64,000 bases of DNA from Imbricaverruca yamaguchii (GCA_034440575.1 JAOTOL010001620.1:1521001-1585000); one strand, 5' to 3'; shown: positions 1-11,879, counted from the first letter of the stretch. A program made the numbers and translations. Notes: generated from the letters alone by a model not told the origin.

Positions 1-350
1 ATACATTGACACATACATGCATGCATGCACATATATAGACATATATCGAATGTAACACGTAATACATAAAATATAATTTATGTTTATGTAATTTTGTGAT
101 ATACCAAGACATTGTTTGTGTGTTTAGTTGCGGCCGTAGATTACGTATGTGTAGAGATTCGAGGACCTTCAGATCAGTGTTGTCCCTGGCTGTTGCTAGA
201 ATTTCTACTTTGAAGTTTGTGTTAGTGTTGCTGTGTTCCATCATGATTGACAAACATTATAACATGGAACACAGCGACACTAACACTAACACAACCCAGG
301 AGCACTTAGTCATTCTTCGTTGAATTAAACAGTGATTGCTATATTTGTGG
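1..350. repeat. Dispersed repeat, copy 1 (pairs with 54712-55110)
   Basis: The first 200 bases closely match 54716-54900 in the same orientation, sharing the segment around tagttgcggccgtagattac. The match resumes at acccaggagcactta (about 295), which corresponds to 55044 onward. Between the two matching parts this copy carries a hairpin (216-293), while the other copy carries a Penelope-like segment. I do not recognise the family and see no coding capacity. The copy continues beyond the left edge of the window. Confidence 0.75.
216..293. repeat. Long imperfect hairpin
   Basis: The arm gtgttagtgttgctgtgttc (from about 219) pairs with the reverse complement of the arm ending near 292, giving a stem of about 23 bp with a 6-nt asymmetry and a loop of about 24 nt. 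It could be a fold-back or a small-RNA precursor shape; nothing else supports a transcribed RNA. Confidence 0.6.
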
Positions 351-2340
351 AGTGAAGATCATGATCATGAACTTCTTTGCCAGTTGAAAAGTATTAATTT
401 GCTGATAAAGTAAGTGGTTGCATCATCTTACTGATGTAAAAATCATTGCATATTTATTTTTTTAAATCACAAAATAAGCATTTACCTTGATATAAATATT
501 TACCAATATTTGTTATGGAATTAGTGTCATTTAAAATGTTTGTGATGTCCTTCAGATTCAAGTTTGGGCCAATGGTGTAGGTACTTATGACTGTACATTT
601 ATAATTTGATTTCAAATGTATACCTTAAGAAGAGCTCTATTTGGAATAGGGATAATAATCCTATACAATAAACTGGCATTGCATGCCATGACAAGATAAT
701 CTCTTATCCTGAAGTTGCATTGTCAAATGTGTGTGTATCACCATTCATTATCAAGAACATGGACATGATGATAATGAGTGAGGTACTGTTAGAAAGGAGA
801 CATAACTTCATAAGCATTCATCAACGAGAATGATGGTGAATTGGAGCTTAGGGGGAGTGTCAACTTCCAGGGTCATTTTGTGCCCATAACAAGGATGTAA
901 ATATTTCTGGGAGAAGAATGTTGATTGAATGTTCATAGTGATATATCCCACCCAATTTTATGAATAAATTATACTGCTATATTATGTAACAAGCCACTTT
1001 TGGGTGCTATTTTGCCTTCCAACCAAGGATGCATTTGCAAAAAAAAAATATAAGTGCCTTAAACTGCAAATTTACCTCACTGCTGCCACCAGCTAGTCAT
1101 TAGCTTCCATGCTTCACAAACATGCTGGATGTCTTATCTATGCTGGGATACACTAATTTTTTTCAAATCTGGATATTTTTTTCAAATACCGACATTTTTA
1201 CACCATTTCAACCATACTTTTCTGGATGAGGTGATTTTACTAACTGTGAATTGTACATACCAACTTGATGATTACCTATGTGTGTTGCACGATGTTACTG
1301 TAATGCAATATTGCTGAGCATTACAGAAAGAAAATCCATGGTAGTTTTTGGGAATTTACCATTAACTGTGTACCTCCATGTCTCCTCTATGTCTTGGGTC
1401 ACAAAATTCCCAGGTAAGGCTCCTTTTCCAATCCCTCAAATTGACATTAAGTGATCAGAAAACCAATGCAGCAAATAACAATTTTATAGATGAAAAAGTC
1501 TCCATGGCAACATCTAGATATACAGAAGTTTCATCTGTACACATCTTGCACCATTCATAACAGCTTATTTGTGTTCAGTTTGCTGCTAGATTATGCTGCT
1601 ATTCAGTTTCTGCCTAGGTAGGTAGGTAGATAAGCAGGCAACATAACAAATTGCAACTCCCTTAGGCTTTCAGTCTCATCTCTCTTTTATTAAATCAGTC
1701 AAATAATTCCTATGATGTAGGTATTCACACAAAACGTGTTAAGTATGCAACACAATTTCCACAATTCCTCCAGGAAATATATAAATGGATTTCATGGGAT
1801 GAACATTTTATGAACATTTTGAAAGCACAACTAAAATTCATGGTTCAAGCTTGCAAATTTGTTCACCACCTATATTTACGCAGAACAGTCAAGGCAGGAT
1901 CTACATAAACTAGCCATGTATCCACCAAAGTACCTACCCACGTTCCTACCTAGCTGAATGCCTGTCTAGACTATGCACACAAAAAAAAACACCGAGGTAC
2001 TCCAAGTTTAATAACATTACAGAACATTGGGGTATATTTGATTTATTCCCGGCCAGAACTCACCGTTGGTACTTCAGATGACAGATGAAGAAAAAGCTCC
2101 AACAATCCTTATTTCTTGAATCCCGGCCATTGATGAAAATGCCCAGACGTAAATTCGGGCCAATGCGTCCAATTCGTCGCTGATGATACTTCGCTCATTG
2201 AAGGGATGAAAGTGGCGTCTGTATAACAGACTCTAGCACATATACAATTCCTCCATTCTTGCACCAAGGTTTACACGTGCATAATTATACCGCTCGTGCA
2301 TAAATACATAACAATGGCCGGCTAACTGAGTCCCACGGCC
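351..2340. other. AT-rich non-coding stretch
   Basis: No convincing gene, domain or repeat boundary is seen. There are short A-runs (about 1038-1048 and 1981-1990) and a TAGG-rich patch near 1617-1632. Open frames of 60-75 codons here have no recognisable motif. Confidence 0.5.
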
Positions 2341-2357
2341 GACAATTTTAGGGGAAA

Positions 2358-2474
2358 ATGGCGTCCAATAGTAGCGTTGCGGAGGGTCCTCCGATCGGCA
2401 GCTCGGACTCCAGACAAAACATGCATCGCATACTATGCTCATACTGGATCATTTACCATCATTCAAAGCCATGA
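2358..2474 (+). CDS. Short ORF with strong start context, possible first exon
   Basis: An ATG at 2358 sits in a favourable context (gaaaATGG). It opens a 38-codon frame beginning MASNSSVAEGPPIGSSDS and ending at TGA 2472-2474. The local composition (about 2250-2420) is more GC-balanced than its surroundings. No clear GT donor closes the frame and no downstream exon is evident. It may be the 5' end of an unrecognised gene or chance. Confidence 0.2.
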   Translation: MASNSSVAEGPPIGSSDSRQNMHRILCSYWIIYHHSKP

Positions 2475-2479
2475 CATAA

Positions 2480-4920
2480 ATTTTGATGTCCATCCATTAT
2501 TTATTAGCCGGTGTATAATCGAAATGTATGCTACGATAAAGCAAATCAGGATATATAGAATCGATTTCCAGCGACTCCAAATAAGATCGCTAGACCAGCA
2601 TTTTTCCACCACTAGGTGCATTACCCTTGGGTTGCCAGAAGAAAATATCAGATTGCATGGTTTATTTTGGACGAAAAGAGAACACAAAATGTGTTTTTAC
2701 AAACACTTCTAAACAGCAAGAATAACATTGTCCTGATATTTGATTTAAAGCGTAACGTGATGACTGTCACAAACCCTGAGTAAATAACGTGATGCTATCA
2801 TGGCCTTGATATGCTATTTCTGATTTTGCACTCATTCCAGCAAAGATGATTACTGGCGGATCTAGATATGTGGAAATTACAGGCCTGATTGGTGGCAGGG
2901 AAGAGGTGTGGGAGCTGAAAGGGACAAAGGAGGAGCTGTTTCCGATTTTGAGACTGGATGCGACACGTCTCCCCACCCCAACTTTTACAGTATTTGCAAA
3001 ACAAAAGGTGTTGATGCAAGGCACCAGAACCATTGGGAGTAGCATCTCATGTTTTTGGTCGGCCCAGCACCCTACCGTCTTTGCCTTGGCCCGCCAACTT
3101 GTTTAGCTCATGACATGAAACCATACCTGGCATCAATTAACCAAATTGGCAACACTCATTTCCTCCATGCATTGGAGCCGCCAATAATTTGCAAATTATT
3201 ATACACATGGCCAGAGCCTCCTTCTAACAGGTTTACTGTGGGGGAGTGTGAACAACCCCGCCCCTCCTCTCATTCAAGGAATATTTCATCATGCATCAAA
3301 ATTATTGGAGGAGAGAGCGCAGTGTGATTTCCTTGGATGGTAGTCATGCAGTCCTCAATAGGTGCACCCGTCTAAAATTCCTAGAAAGCCCTGCCACATG
3401 GGCACCGCCTGGGGGGACGGGGGGACGTGGGGCGCGTCTCCAAACTTTCATAATAATTAGCATTGCGTGTATGCTGCATTAACATCATGCCTATGAAGAC
3501 GCACGAAGAAAGAATGACGGCTCCTAGCACCCCAACCCCAACCCACCCACACACATCTTATCAAAAATCCTTCGCGACGCCCATAGGTTTGGAGCGACAT
3601 TGCCCTGGATTTTGTTTTGTATGCTTTTGGAAGGGCATGTGCCCCTCTCCAAGTTAAACTGTGCCCATCCGATAGTGATCTTGCATATCCCTCTCCCCTC
3701 CCCTCCAAATAGTGAAAGGAAATAGGCATGCAGCAAAAAGCATAAAACTACGGGCTGTGATGGGAGCGAGAGTGCAGTGCAGATGGCCCCACCGATAGTC
3801 CCGTCGATGGTTCAGACGATGGTCCTGGAACTAGTGACGTCAGACTGTTTGCTTAGTTTATCTGCCATCAGGACGATTTCCAGGCGACTGACCGCCACCT
3901 TTAACGTCGCCATTGTACCCTATATTGTCTGTTCCGGTGACCTCATCCGGAATATGTTGAACGTCTATTTGCTCTACCGGCCGTTCTCGCGCCCCATACG
4001 GAATTGCCTCATCGAATCTCCATCGGATGAGGAAAATCAGGTTTATCCGAAAATCTAATGTGGTCGGTCGGCGGTTCGCACTTTGGGACTTCGGGACACT
4101 TCGTGCACTTCGGGAGCATCCAATGTCCAAGTGGAAATCAGAGATGGCGTTATAAATTGGTATGGGTAAGTTGTAGGTTCAGACATTCATGCCAATTTGC
4201 ATGCCTTTGATGGGCGCTTGCTTACTAGTACGCATTCATGTTTTTTGTTTGCATCAATGTATGTATCAGTGGCTGATGGAGGAGAGCTCCGTTTGCCCTC
4301 CACATGGAAAGGTGGCTTCCCTCTGGCGCACAGGCTTTGGATATTTATGAAAATTATTCGGGGGTATGTGAAGGCAATGGCCACGTCAAAAAGGATTGGA
4401 GGGCACACTCCATAGGGTCCAATGTTAGCAGTTAAAATTATTTGGGGAGGGCAACCCAACATGAAGTGGAACTTGCCTAATCAAAAATGTATAAAGCAAC
4501 ACCCCTGCTCCAACGAGTGGCCCGTCAAGTACACCGTACTACTGGAATGCCCCTCGCTAATCAGTCTTTTGTCCCGATGAGCACCCTCAGAGTAAAAGAC
4601 GCGCATTCAATTTGTCCCAGTGCAGTCCCCTTCTGCCGTTTAATTGATATTCTACTGAGCGAGAACGTCGAGGGATTACAGCAACAGCGCTCAGCCGAGG
4701 GAATGCCTCCCCTTCAGACGAGTGCCTGGCTCCCCAGCGTTTGAAAAATGGCTGGACTCGCCCCTGGAATAAATGCTTTTGGAGCTCCTGAAGCAGCAAG
4801 AACCATCGTCATCCACTGTGCATCAGCTTCCCGGTTGGAGTCGGAATCAGAAAACATAGCTTGCAGCGTGCTTTATTCATCTTCCAATAGCTGCTCAAAA
4901 AGAGGATTAATTGGGCTTTG
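2480..4920. other. Unassigned mixed repeat-like sequence
   Basis: I see no recognisable protein domain. A GC-rich patch lies near 3400-3440 (runs of G and acg), with C-rich text at 3530-3555. The stretch 3777-4130 is moderately GC-rich and open in several frames on both strands without a motif. The text at 4260-4330 and 4500-4800 has the short CCCCTC/GGGG flavour of the repeat family at 10470-11200. Confidence 0.4.
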
Positions 4921-4921
4921 A

Positions 4922-4995
4922 TAAGACATAAAGACATAAAATATTATCGCAACTATGAGCCCCAAGGGCCCTTCTTGGCTGCACTCTGTACACTC
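4922..4995 (-). mobile_element. CR1-like LINE 3' end fragment
   Basis: Read on the minus strand this encodes the C-terminal peptide CSQEGPLGLIVAIIFYVFMS and runs into an 8-nt periodic tail (TTTATGTC units, seen on plus as gacataaa). The same end occurs at 39606-39690 and 63483-63640. Short octamer tails are typical of the CR1 clade. Confidence 0.7.
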
Positions 4996-5020
4996 AACCC
5001 CAGTTGAGTGTACAGAGTGC
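4981..5020. repeat. Perfect 18-bp hairpin at CR1 fragment edge
   Basis: The arm gcactctgtacactcaac is followed by the loop ccca and the exact complementary arm ending at 5020. The left arm is the normal CR1-like sequence next to the 3' end, so the right arm looks like a fold-back copy made at the insertion boundary. Confidence 0.85.
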
Positions 5021-5039
5021 AGAGTACAGAGTGCAAAAG

Positions 5040-6860
5040 AGTGACAAAAATTGGCACGGAGGCCCCCAACATTGCAAAGGAGTCTCAATACGGGAAGGGA
5101 GGCCCAATAAAATCAGAGGAGGCCCTAACCCGGAAAAGAAGGCTAGTGGATATGTGATGAGGTTTCGGTGCAGGGACGTCGCTAATGGGGTTGGGGCAGC
5201 CGGGGAAATTGTCTCCACCCCTTGCCTTCAGACTTGGGGAGGGGGCGCCCCCTGTAATTTGAGGAGATCACTATCCAGAAAGGCATAAAACAAAAGGGTG
5301 AGCACGGAGCCGACGGGACAGAAGATGATGCTGTCAAGGTGGATCCAAGATTGATAACGAGGCCCCCAGGAAATATAATCAGGTTCCTATAAGAGACATA
5401 GAACAGAGATCGTGAGGAGGCCCACAGAATGAAAAGGACGACCCCCCCCCCAGGACGAAAAAAGAAACTTCCAGGACGAAAAGGATGTCACCGAGATGGG
5501 CAAGAAGCCACCCAGGGTTACACGAGAAGGCTTCCGATGGGTGGTAAGATATTCTTAATTTGGAAAACGAGGTTCCCAAGATGGAAGAGAAGGACCCTAC
5601 AATAGAAAATAATGGCAAGAGACATTCATCCGGACGCAAGAGGGGACCCCAAGATGGGTAAGAAGGTCCCACTAGGAAGGAGAGAAGGCCACTGAGACCA
5701 GCCAGATGAGGCCACAGTTTACAAGACGAGAGCCCTAGAAGAGAAGATTTAAGACTAGGATGCAAAAACAGCCTGCTAAGAGAATAATGAGGCTCCAAAC
5801 ACAGATGGGGAGGCCTCCAAGACGTGAAAAGAGTCCCATAATTTTAAAAAGGAGTCACCTAGGAGAGTGTAGGAGGCCCCAGAAATCAAGAGAGTGCCAA
5901 AAATTGGCACGGAGACCCCAGCATTGCAAAAAAGGCCCCAATACGGGAAGGGAGGCCCCAGAAAGTAAGAGGAGGCCCTAAAACTAAAAAGAAAACCAGT
6001 GGATATGAGATGAAGTTTCGGAGACGCAAAAAAATAGGCACCAAAACGAGTAAAGTTCCACCAAAATAAAAAAGGATGATCCAGAGACTTGGCGGGAGGC
6101 ACCTAATTCGGAAGAGGGCAGCATAAGGTAGGAAAAAAGGCACCATGATGAACGAGGAGGCCCTAAAATTGGAGAGAAAGGCCATTGGATAAGGGAGATA
6201 GCTCCCAGGCGGACGCGGCAATGACGCCCAAAAAAAAGAAGGCTCGCAGATGTCCAAAAATGTTCCCGGGAAATAGCAAGGTCACTGAAATAAGAAAGGT
6301 TGCGTATAATTCGGTAGAGGAGGAACCTGGGAGAGAAGATGAGTCCACCAGGAGATGGGATAACACCCTTAAGATGGGCGAAGTTCGAATTAAAACGCAG
6401 AGCAAGAGGTCCCCAAGACGTGAGAGGAGGGCCCTACTTTGAAAAAGGACTCTGGAAGAGAAATGAGGGCCCTGCCGGACTCGAGAGGAGCCCCAAAAAT
6501 GAGTAGGTCTGCAGGACTGAATGAGGCCCCGAAGACCAGGAAGATTTCCAAGAAAATGAGAAGAGGCCCTTTAGATGGGAGTGGTAACAAGTATGAAGGG
6601 GTGTGATATTTCCAAAATTGAAGATTCCCACAAGACTGGCTTTGCCAGGATAAAGGAGGAAGCCAACGAAGCGTGACATGAGGCCCCTAATTTTGCAGAT
6701 AATGCCCCTGGGACACGAGAGGAAGCCCCATGCCATTGTAAAGGGCCCCAGGATGTAAGAGAAGACCTTTCAAGACGAGAGAGGAGGACAATGAACATGG
6801 AGGAGGGTAGGACGTAAGACGTTGAAAACCGGTAAAGAGGCTCCAGGAAATGGGACGAGA
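5040..6860. repeat. Degenerate ggaggccc array (array A)
   Basis: Units of about 21-30 bases repeat with strong drift, each built around gaggccc plus an A/G-rich filler such as aagacgagag. The complementary array (ggcctcctttTCGTCCTGG) fills 20990-22860. Open frames of 70-140 codons on both strands are by-products of the periodicity. Confidence 0.7.
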
Positions 6861-7339
6861 AAACTTTTTACGCAAGATGAGGCCTATAATTTGCAAGAAA
6901 CCCCTAAGAGGTAGTAAAAGTCGTGCCGGGGTGTTTCAAATTTACGACATGGACCAAAATAATCCGACCGGGGACCTTGAAAATCACGCTGAGCCTGGGT
7001 GCACCAAAAATGTACGATCGGACCATAAAAATATATATAGTGGAATGACGGGTCGTACCATTCCACAACAGTCTCATTGGGACCAAAACAAATCAAGCCA
7101 GAGCAACAAAAACACTCCGGACATGGGTCCAACTCTGAAAAACACTCAGAAAACACACAAAAAGAAACACAAAAACACTCCAACTCTGGGCAATGACGCC
7201 CCCCCCCCAAAAAAAAAGTTTTAGTCCAAAAAAAAAGTGCCTTGGCAGCTAAAGCTCGCGCTAGGGATCCAAGCAAATGACGTCGGGGCCCAAAAAAAAT
7301 CACGTTGGACTATATAAAAAATCGCATCGCAGCCCTTGA

Positions 7340-7660
7340 AAATCACCCTGGAGGCAGAAAATGTGGGAAGTAGGAAATTAATGATCGGATTTAATTACTC
7401 GGCTTTTCGCAGCGAGCGCCCATGCTAAGCGTTGCAGCACGTCAAATATGGCGCAAGTTTATCATGTGACAGCAATTGGCAAAAGGCAGAAGGCCTAGCA
7501 GAAAACGTAGCATCGCACGAAGTGTTGCGAATGTGCCGAATGCGCGCACGTGCACGGACAGTGGCGTCGTGGCGACCAGGTGATATGAACTGGAATGCCT
7601 GAAATTGGAAAATTTTACATTTGAAAGTGATGGGTAATATATTTTAAATTCAAGTTAAGG
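7340..7660. repeat. Conserved core of composite repeat (L copy)
   Basis: This core is not array-like. It includes ttaatgatcggatttaatta, a CACGTG palindrome near 7545-7555 and an internal GGCGTCGTGGCG. The complement of 19510-19850 matches it closely over its length by eye. The arrays on its two sides run in opposite senses, so the core sits at a centre of symmetry. Confidence 0.65.
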
Positions 7661-9070
7661 GTTTTGTACATTTTCTAAACTCCTGCTCGTTTTAGGGTTT
7701 TGTTGCTTTTTATGCACCCATGATATTTTTCCGTGTTAGGGCGTTTTCGGAAATCCCGATGTGCTTATCCCCTGGTCCTTTTGTTCGATTTGGAACCATT
7801 TTGCCTTTTGTGGTTTCAGCCACTTTTTCAGACCCTTGTGCGTTAGCATGGTCCCTGAGTGCCTTGAGAGCTTCCGGTATGTTTTTTTAGAGCTCCATGC
7901 ATGTTTATTTAGGGCTGCAACGCATGTTTTGAGGCCCTGCCGCTTTTTGATAGATTGTGTGCTTCAGAGCGTCAGTTGTATTTTCAGCCCCCGTTGTGCT
8001 CCTGGGGTCCTGCTGTGTTTATTTAGGGCTTCTAACGCACATTTGTGGGCGTTCGGTTTTGGGGCTTCGGTGCGATTTTTCTGTGTCCCAGCTTGACTTA
8101 TCGATCCCAGGCGCATAGTTTCGGTTACCCAACGCCAGTTTTCTGGGATGAATGTTATTTTTGTGGATCTTATCGGATTTTTTCTCTCAAAAGTCCGAAT
8201 TCTGGCCCGACATTTCGAGACCCTGGCGCCATGTATTTGTATCCCATCTCGATTTTTCGAGATTCGGCATTTTTTTCGGCGGCGTATACAATTTGTGAAA
8301 GCGTCTGGTAATATGTTCTGTGCTCCAGAGCCATTTTACCGACCCTGACCTTTATTTTTTTGGGAATACCTCTTTTTTGAAGGGTTCCAGCTTGACATTT
8401 TCGGATACAGATACGGTTGCTGTGGTATGGTGCAATTTCAGCAGTGTGAGTTGATGTATCAAAGGATACCAAAATAAAACCGTAGAATTTGTTGGGGCAG
8501 TTAGGGTTGAAATCCGATGAATCAAGAAAGATAGTGGTAGATTAGGCCCCTCCACGGTATAATTTAGTTGATCACTAATCATTTCATTTCGACAAGTCCC
8601 CTTTGACAAAATTGCAGTCGAAATCACAGGCGCGTGAATTAATTCGTGAAGAATTTGTTATTTTAACTTGTTTGGCAGGTGCCTTGCAGCCAGCACCAAA
8701 TGTTATAAAAATTCGCAAATTCTTTAGATTCCGATCAGAAAACCGATGTAACCCACTTCTTGTTGTCACCATCGCGACATTATCGCCCTAGGACTGAGAA
8801 ATGATCGCTTAAGCTTTGCTTAGGCCATCATGCTGGTGGTAATAAATAACAGTAGTGATAAATATAGCTATATTCAGTTATTCTTGGAGGACATAACGGT
8901 GGGTTGATCAATGGGAGATGTCTGAAAGATATGCTTAGCATCAGCCTCGCTGTAATCTAGAGGCCAGCGGGAATATTCTTCTGTTCGAAAAAGCATTGAG
9001 ACGTTGGCTGGTTTTGACACTTAGGTATTTTTCCACATATTACTTATTTATACCTTGGTATGTCCCAGCT

Positions 9071-9151
9071 TTCAGCGAAAAAAAAAGTATATAATTTTTT
9101 TTTCGCTGAAAACTCAACACGCAAAAGCAATATTGCTCTTGCGTGTTGAGT
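9071..9151. repeat. Two adjacent hairpins
   Basis: Hairpin one spans 9071-9110, with arm ttcagcgaaa and complement tttcgctgaa around A- and T-runs. Hairpin two spans 9112-9151, with arm actcaacacgcaa, centre AGCAATATTGCT and the complementary arm. The homologous segments at 13180-13230 and 13885-13925 keep only one arm of each, so the full hairpins are specific to this copy. Confidence 0.85.
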
Positions 9152-9339
9152 AAATAATGCACCATGCCAAGAACAAACAGTACATTAATATGAAATCATG
9201 TTTCCCATTCCCGAACTAAGGGCCTAAAAACAATAGGAGGCACAAACACAATGGAGGCTCCTTTTCGGGGAGCAGGAGGCCCCCTTTCGATCTCGCCCCC
9301 CCCCCCCCCGGAAGAATTTCGTGGCGACGCCACTGCCTC

Positions 9340-9645
9340 TATTCTTATAATGATTGTTTATGCTGTTTTTAAAGATGTTCAATGTGCTCCTACTGACAAT
9401 GGTTGCTGGCAGCTGGTTCCAGTGTTCTACTACCCTGTTGGTGAAGAAAGTCTATGTTAACCTTGTTCTGCTGTGGTTAACTTTAATTTTGAATTTATGA
9501 CCTCTAATTGCATCATTTCTGTTCAATTCAAACATGTCCCCAAGACATCCCCTCTCCAGACCATGGACAAATTTAAAGATGAGATCTCCTCTCAGCCTTC
9601 TATATCAAAGTGAAAGCATAGATATAGAAGGCTTTCACAACAGCA
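9340..9645 (-). mobile_element. CR1-like LINE fragment (reverse transcriptase C-terminal part)
   Basis: This nearly matches 63690-63970 in the same orientation. It covers the stretch coding for the conserved RLRGDLIEVFK-type region just beyond the reverse transcriptase core. It is directly abutted by the end of block L at 9335, so the composite repeat lies next to or inside CR1 debris. Confidence 0.75.
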
Positions 9646-9686
9646 AGTAAGTATACCAATCAATACAAAAATATCGGCACTGTTAC

Positions 9687-10391
9687 GTGCAAGATCGGAG
9701 CAAGAGACCGAAAATGCCGCCGACTTACACATATGCGCCAAATAACACTACAACCTTATTACCGCCAACATCTAATTTAACGACAAAACTCCACCGGTCG
9801 TTCTCGCGCTTCGACCTGGAAGACCTCTTCTGGCCGAAGCTCAACCTATTCCGGGATGATGTCGCCAGAACAGACCTATAGCGTGGCCAGCGTACTGGTG
9901 TTCAGAGACACTTTACCGATTGACACAGTCTGCGCTGCTGAGTATGCTGCCGCCATTGCTGACACAGGTCTGAAACCGAGGCTTCTTGGAATCTGTCAGC
10001 TGCAGTGGCCAGTTGGCCCTGAGGAACTTCCTCTGACAGCAGTGAAAACTCAGCTCAAGCTGCCTACGGCAGCCGTTGATGAAAGAGTCTTCGACACCCC
10101 ACGGGCTTGTGGGGCACTCTCTACCCAGTTCAGAGTGACTCTGCAGGAACAGCTGGAACGGCTTCTGGTCTCCGAGATGCTGGCTGGGCAATTGGACTTC
10201 CAGGACAGCTTACAGTTGCGTCAACTTACGCCTCAGGGTACAAGGGCCGAAAAATTGGGCTTCTGGGCCGTGATTACGTCCGCACCTGCGTGGTGATCGA
10301 CACAGAAAGGATTGCCATCATCAGGCCGAACTTCGTCCTGTATTCTTGGATTCCAGACACTAGAAGCACACAGCCCGTCTGCGTCGGCTAG
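9687..10391 (+). other. Unrecognised open frames
   Basis: Three overlapping frames are open: 9687-9881, 9856-10296 (146 codons, MMSPEQTYSV..., leucine- and glutamine-rich) and 10107-10391. Composition is balanced and codon-like. I recognise no domain. They could be remnants of one frame-shifted retroelement or host exon. No start, splice or polyadenylation evidence selects among them. Confidence 0.2.
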
Positions 10392-10469
10392 AGGTCTGTC
10401 TCCGGAGAAAGGAGAAGCTGCGATAGCCTGAACGCGGTCGGCTGCCGGCTTGCAGATGCAGGAGTCATG

Positions 10470-11200
10470 GGCAGATGCAAGGGGGATGGAACTTGGGGCA
10501 TGTGCCCCCTTTCCATGGAAGATGGCCGGTCGTTCGGCCGGGAAAAGGCACCAATCCGGAAATGGTCGATTGAACCCTCTACATTGTTTAGTTAAAATTG
10601 TTTTACAATTGTCAGGAACGCCCCTACGAGATAAAAAGGTAAATAAAAGCACCTTTTTAGTGTGCTTGACTGGACACCCCCAATTTTTTTCCGAGAAGAG
10701 AGTGCCTTTGGAAGAGAAAGACAACTCCAGGAAGGAGTGGGTCCAGAAATTGTCAATAGGGGAACTTTTTCTCTGGAGGGGCGCTTCTAACTGAAAACAT
10801 GGGGTTTGGATACACTCGGGCCTTCCCGGAGGAGCCCCTTCCCCTTCCAAGGTGTACATCTGACGGGCAAATTCGAGGGGATTCAATCAAACGCACTGAA
10901 GGGGGCCTATTCCTTCCAAGGAGCTCCTCTGTCTGAATAATTTGTGGTAAGCACTCGATCATACCGAAAGGGCGTCTTTTCCTCTGAGAGGGGCGCCTTT
11001 CGCTGAAAAAAAATGGGGATGCACTCAAACATTCCCAGTTTGCAGCCTCTTCCCGGCGGCAGGGACGCCAACTTTCTTGGACCCACACGCCTTAAGTGCC
11101 ACCCATGCCTTTAAGTACTTTCGCAGTGGCGCCCCTCCGAAGAAATGGCACCCCTTTACACAAGAGCCCCATGACAACTTTTTAGCATACTCCTGGCAGA
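10470..11200. repeat. GGGGC-rich repeat, family with 44264 and 62547
   Basis: Text such as ggggcatgtgcccccttt followed by gaagatggc recurs at 44264-44330 and 62547-62600, and segments rich in aaggcacccc-type words continue to 11200. It looks like a dispersed non-coding repeat with short G/C-rich word periodicity. No protein is recognised. Confidence 0.5.
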
Positions 11201-11236
11201 AGTCCTCGGTGCTGGCAGGGTCGCCCCGCCGCGGAC

Positions 11237-11339
<103 letters not shown>

Positions 11340-11389
11340 AACATAGCGCAGTTTATGCATTAAAAACTAGATAAGTTGTCGTGCCTCGC

Positions 11390-11702
11390 AGTGCTCTTGG
11401 GCGCCAAATGTGATTAGGTTATGCCCACCAGACTCAAATTTGTGGGGCTCCGATGGAAATGTTTGGACTTGTGCTCCGCTTTCTGGGGCCTCGGTTCTAG
11501 GCATATCGAGCAGGCATGAGTTGTCGGGGTCCGGACACGGGTGTTTTGGCCCGGCGTTACTTTCTGAATTTGATTCGGAGTTCGAATTGATTTTCCAGTT
11601 CTCTGCATCACTTTGGTGTGGCCGAGCTCAATTTTTCGTGCCCCGACGCAACATTTTTGTGACATGGGTGCCAGTCCTCCTCCTGACCAGGCGCGATTTC
11701 TT
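11390..11702. repeat. Array-B type degenerate repeat
   Basis: Irregular units of about 22-30 bases mix ggggccc/ggtgcc words with gacgcgattttt-like words, as in 7660-8290, 12540-13002 and 22946-23390. No coding interpretation holds. Confidence 0.45.
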
Positions 11703-11711
11703 CGGAGGTCT

Positions 11712-11869
11712 GATAGGGACGTCGGTAGCTCAGTAGTTAAGATGAACGTCTGGCACGCCAGTAGCACGGAGTTCAATTCCCCGCGATGCCTGCCCTACCT
11801 GTCAGGGTGAGAGGCAGGCGACGCCATATAGCCTCAGCTGCTGAGTGTGTCGTAAGCCCTCAATGAATA
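11712..11869 (+). mobile_element. tRNA-derived SINE, head type i
   Basis: A box-A-like tagctcagtagtt and a box-B-like gttcaattcc lie in a tRNA-like head. The SINE core follows (gtgagaggcaggcgacgcc, then cgtaagccc). The flanks 11703-11711 and 11870-11878 both read cggaggtct, consistent with a target-site duplication. It is not a functional tRNA gene because no acceptor stem closes. Confidence 0.75.
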
Positions 11870-11879
11870 CGGAGGTCTA

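Larger units (their letters stand above)
5040..9335 (-). mobile_element. Composite non-coding repeat, block L
   Basis: This block of about 4.3 kb has its order of parts reproduced, inverted, in 13693-13961 plus 18361-22100. Parts in order are: ggaggccc-type array (5040-6860), a second array with gacgcgatttt-like units (about 6880-7330), a conserved core (7340-7660), the second array type in the opposite sense (7660-8290), and a conserved terminal segment (8300-9335). It ends at 9335 with the complement of CAGTGGCGTCGCCACGAA, which recurs at 13003 and 13693. An internal motif CAGGGACGTCGCTAATGG at 5171 is shared with 21950. Its long open frames are translations of arrays; no protein is evident, so it is probably non-autonomous. 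The CAG-GGCG ends resemble hAT-type termini, but no clean target duplication was found. Confidence 0.6.

Noticed and set aside
5379..6102. Open frames of 100-140 codons on the minus strand resembling hydrophobic proteins
   Set aside because: They are translations of the degenerate 20-30 base array; similar frames appear on several phases and strands and share the array period.
5171..9335. Complete transposon with CAGGGACGTCG and CAGTGGCGTCG as its two ends
   Set aside because: The sequence beyond 5171 is also shared with block R beyond 21950, so that motif is internal to the shared unit rather than the element end.
11712..11790. tRNA gene
   Set aside because: Box A- and B-like words exist but no acceptor stem closes and a SINE core follows; the same applies to 35825, 35998, 42728, 57428 and 60862.
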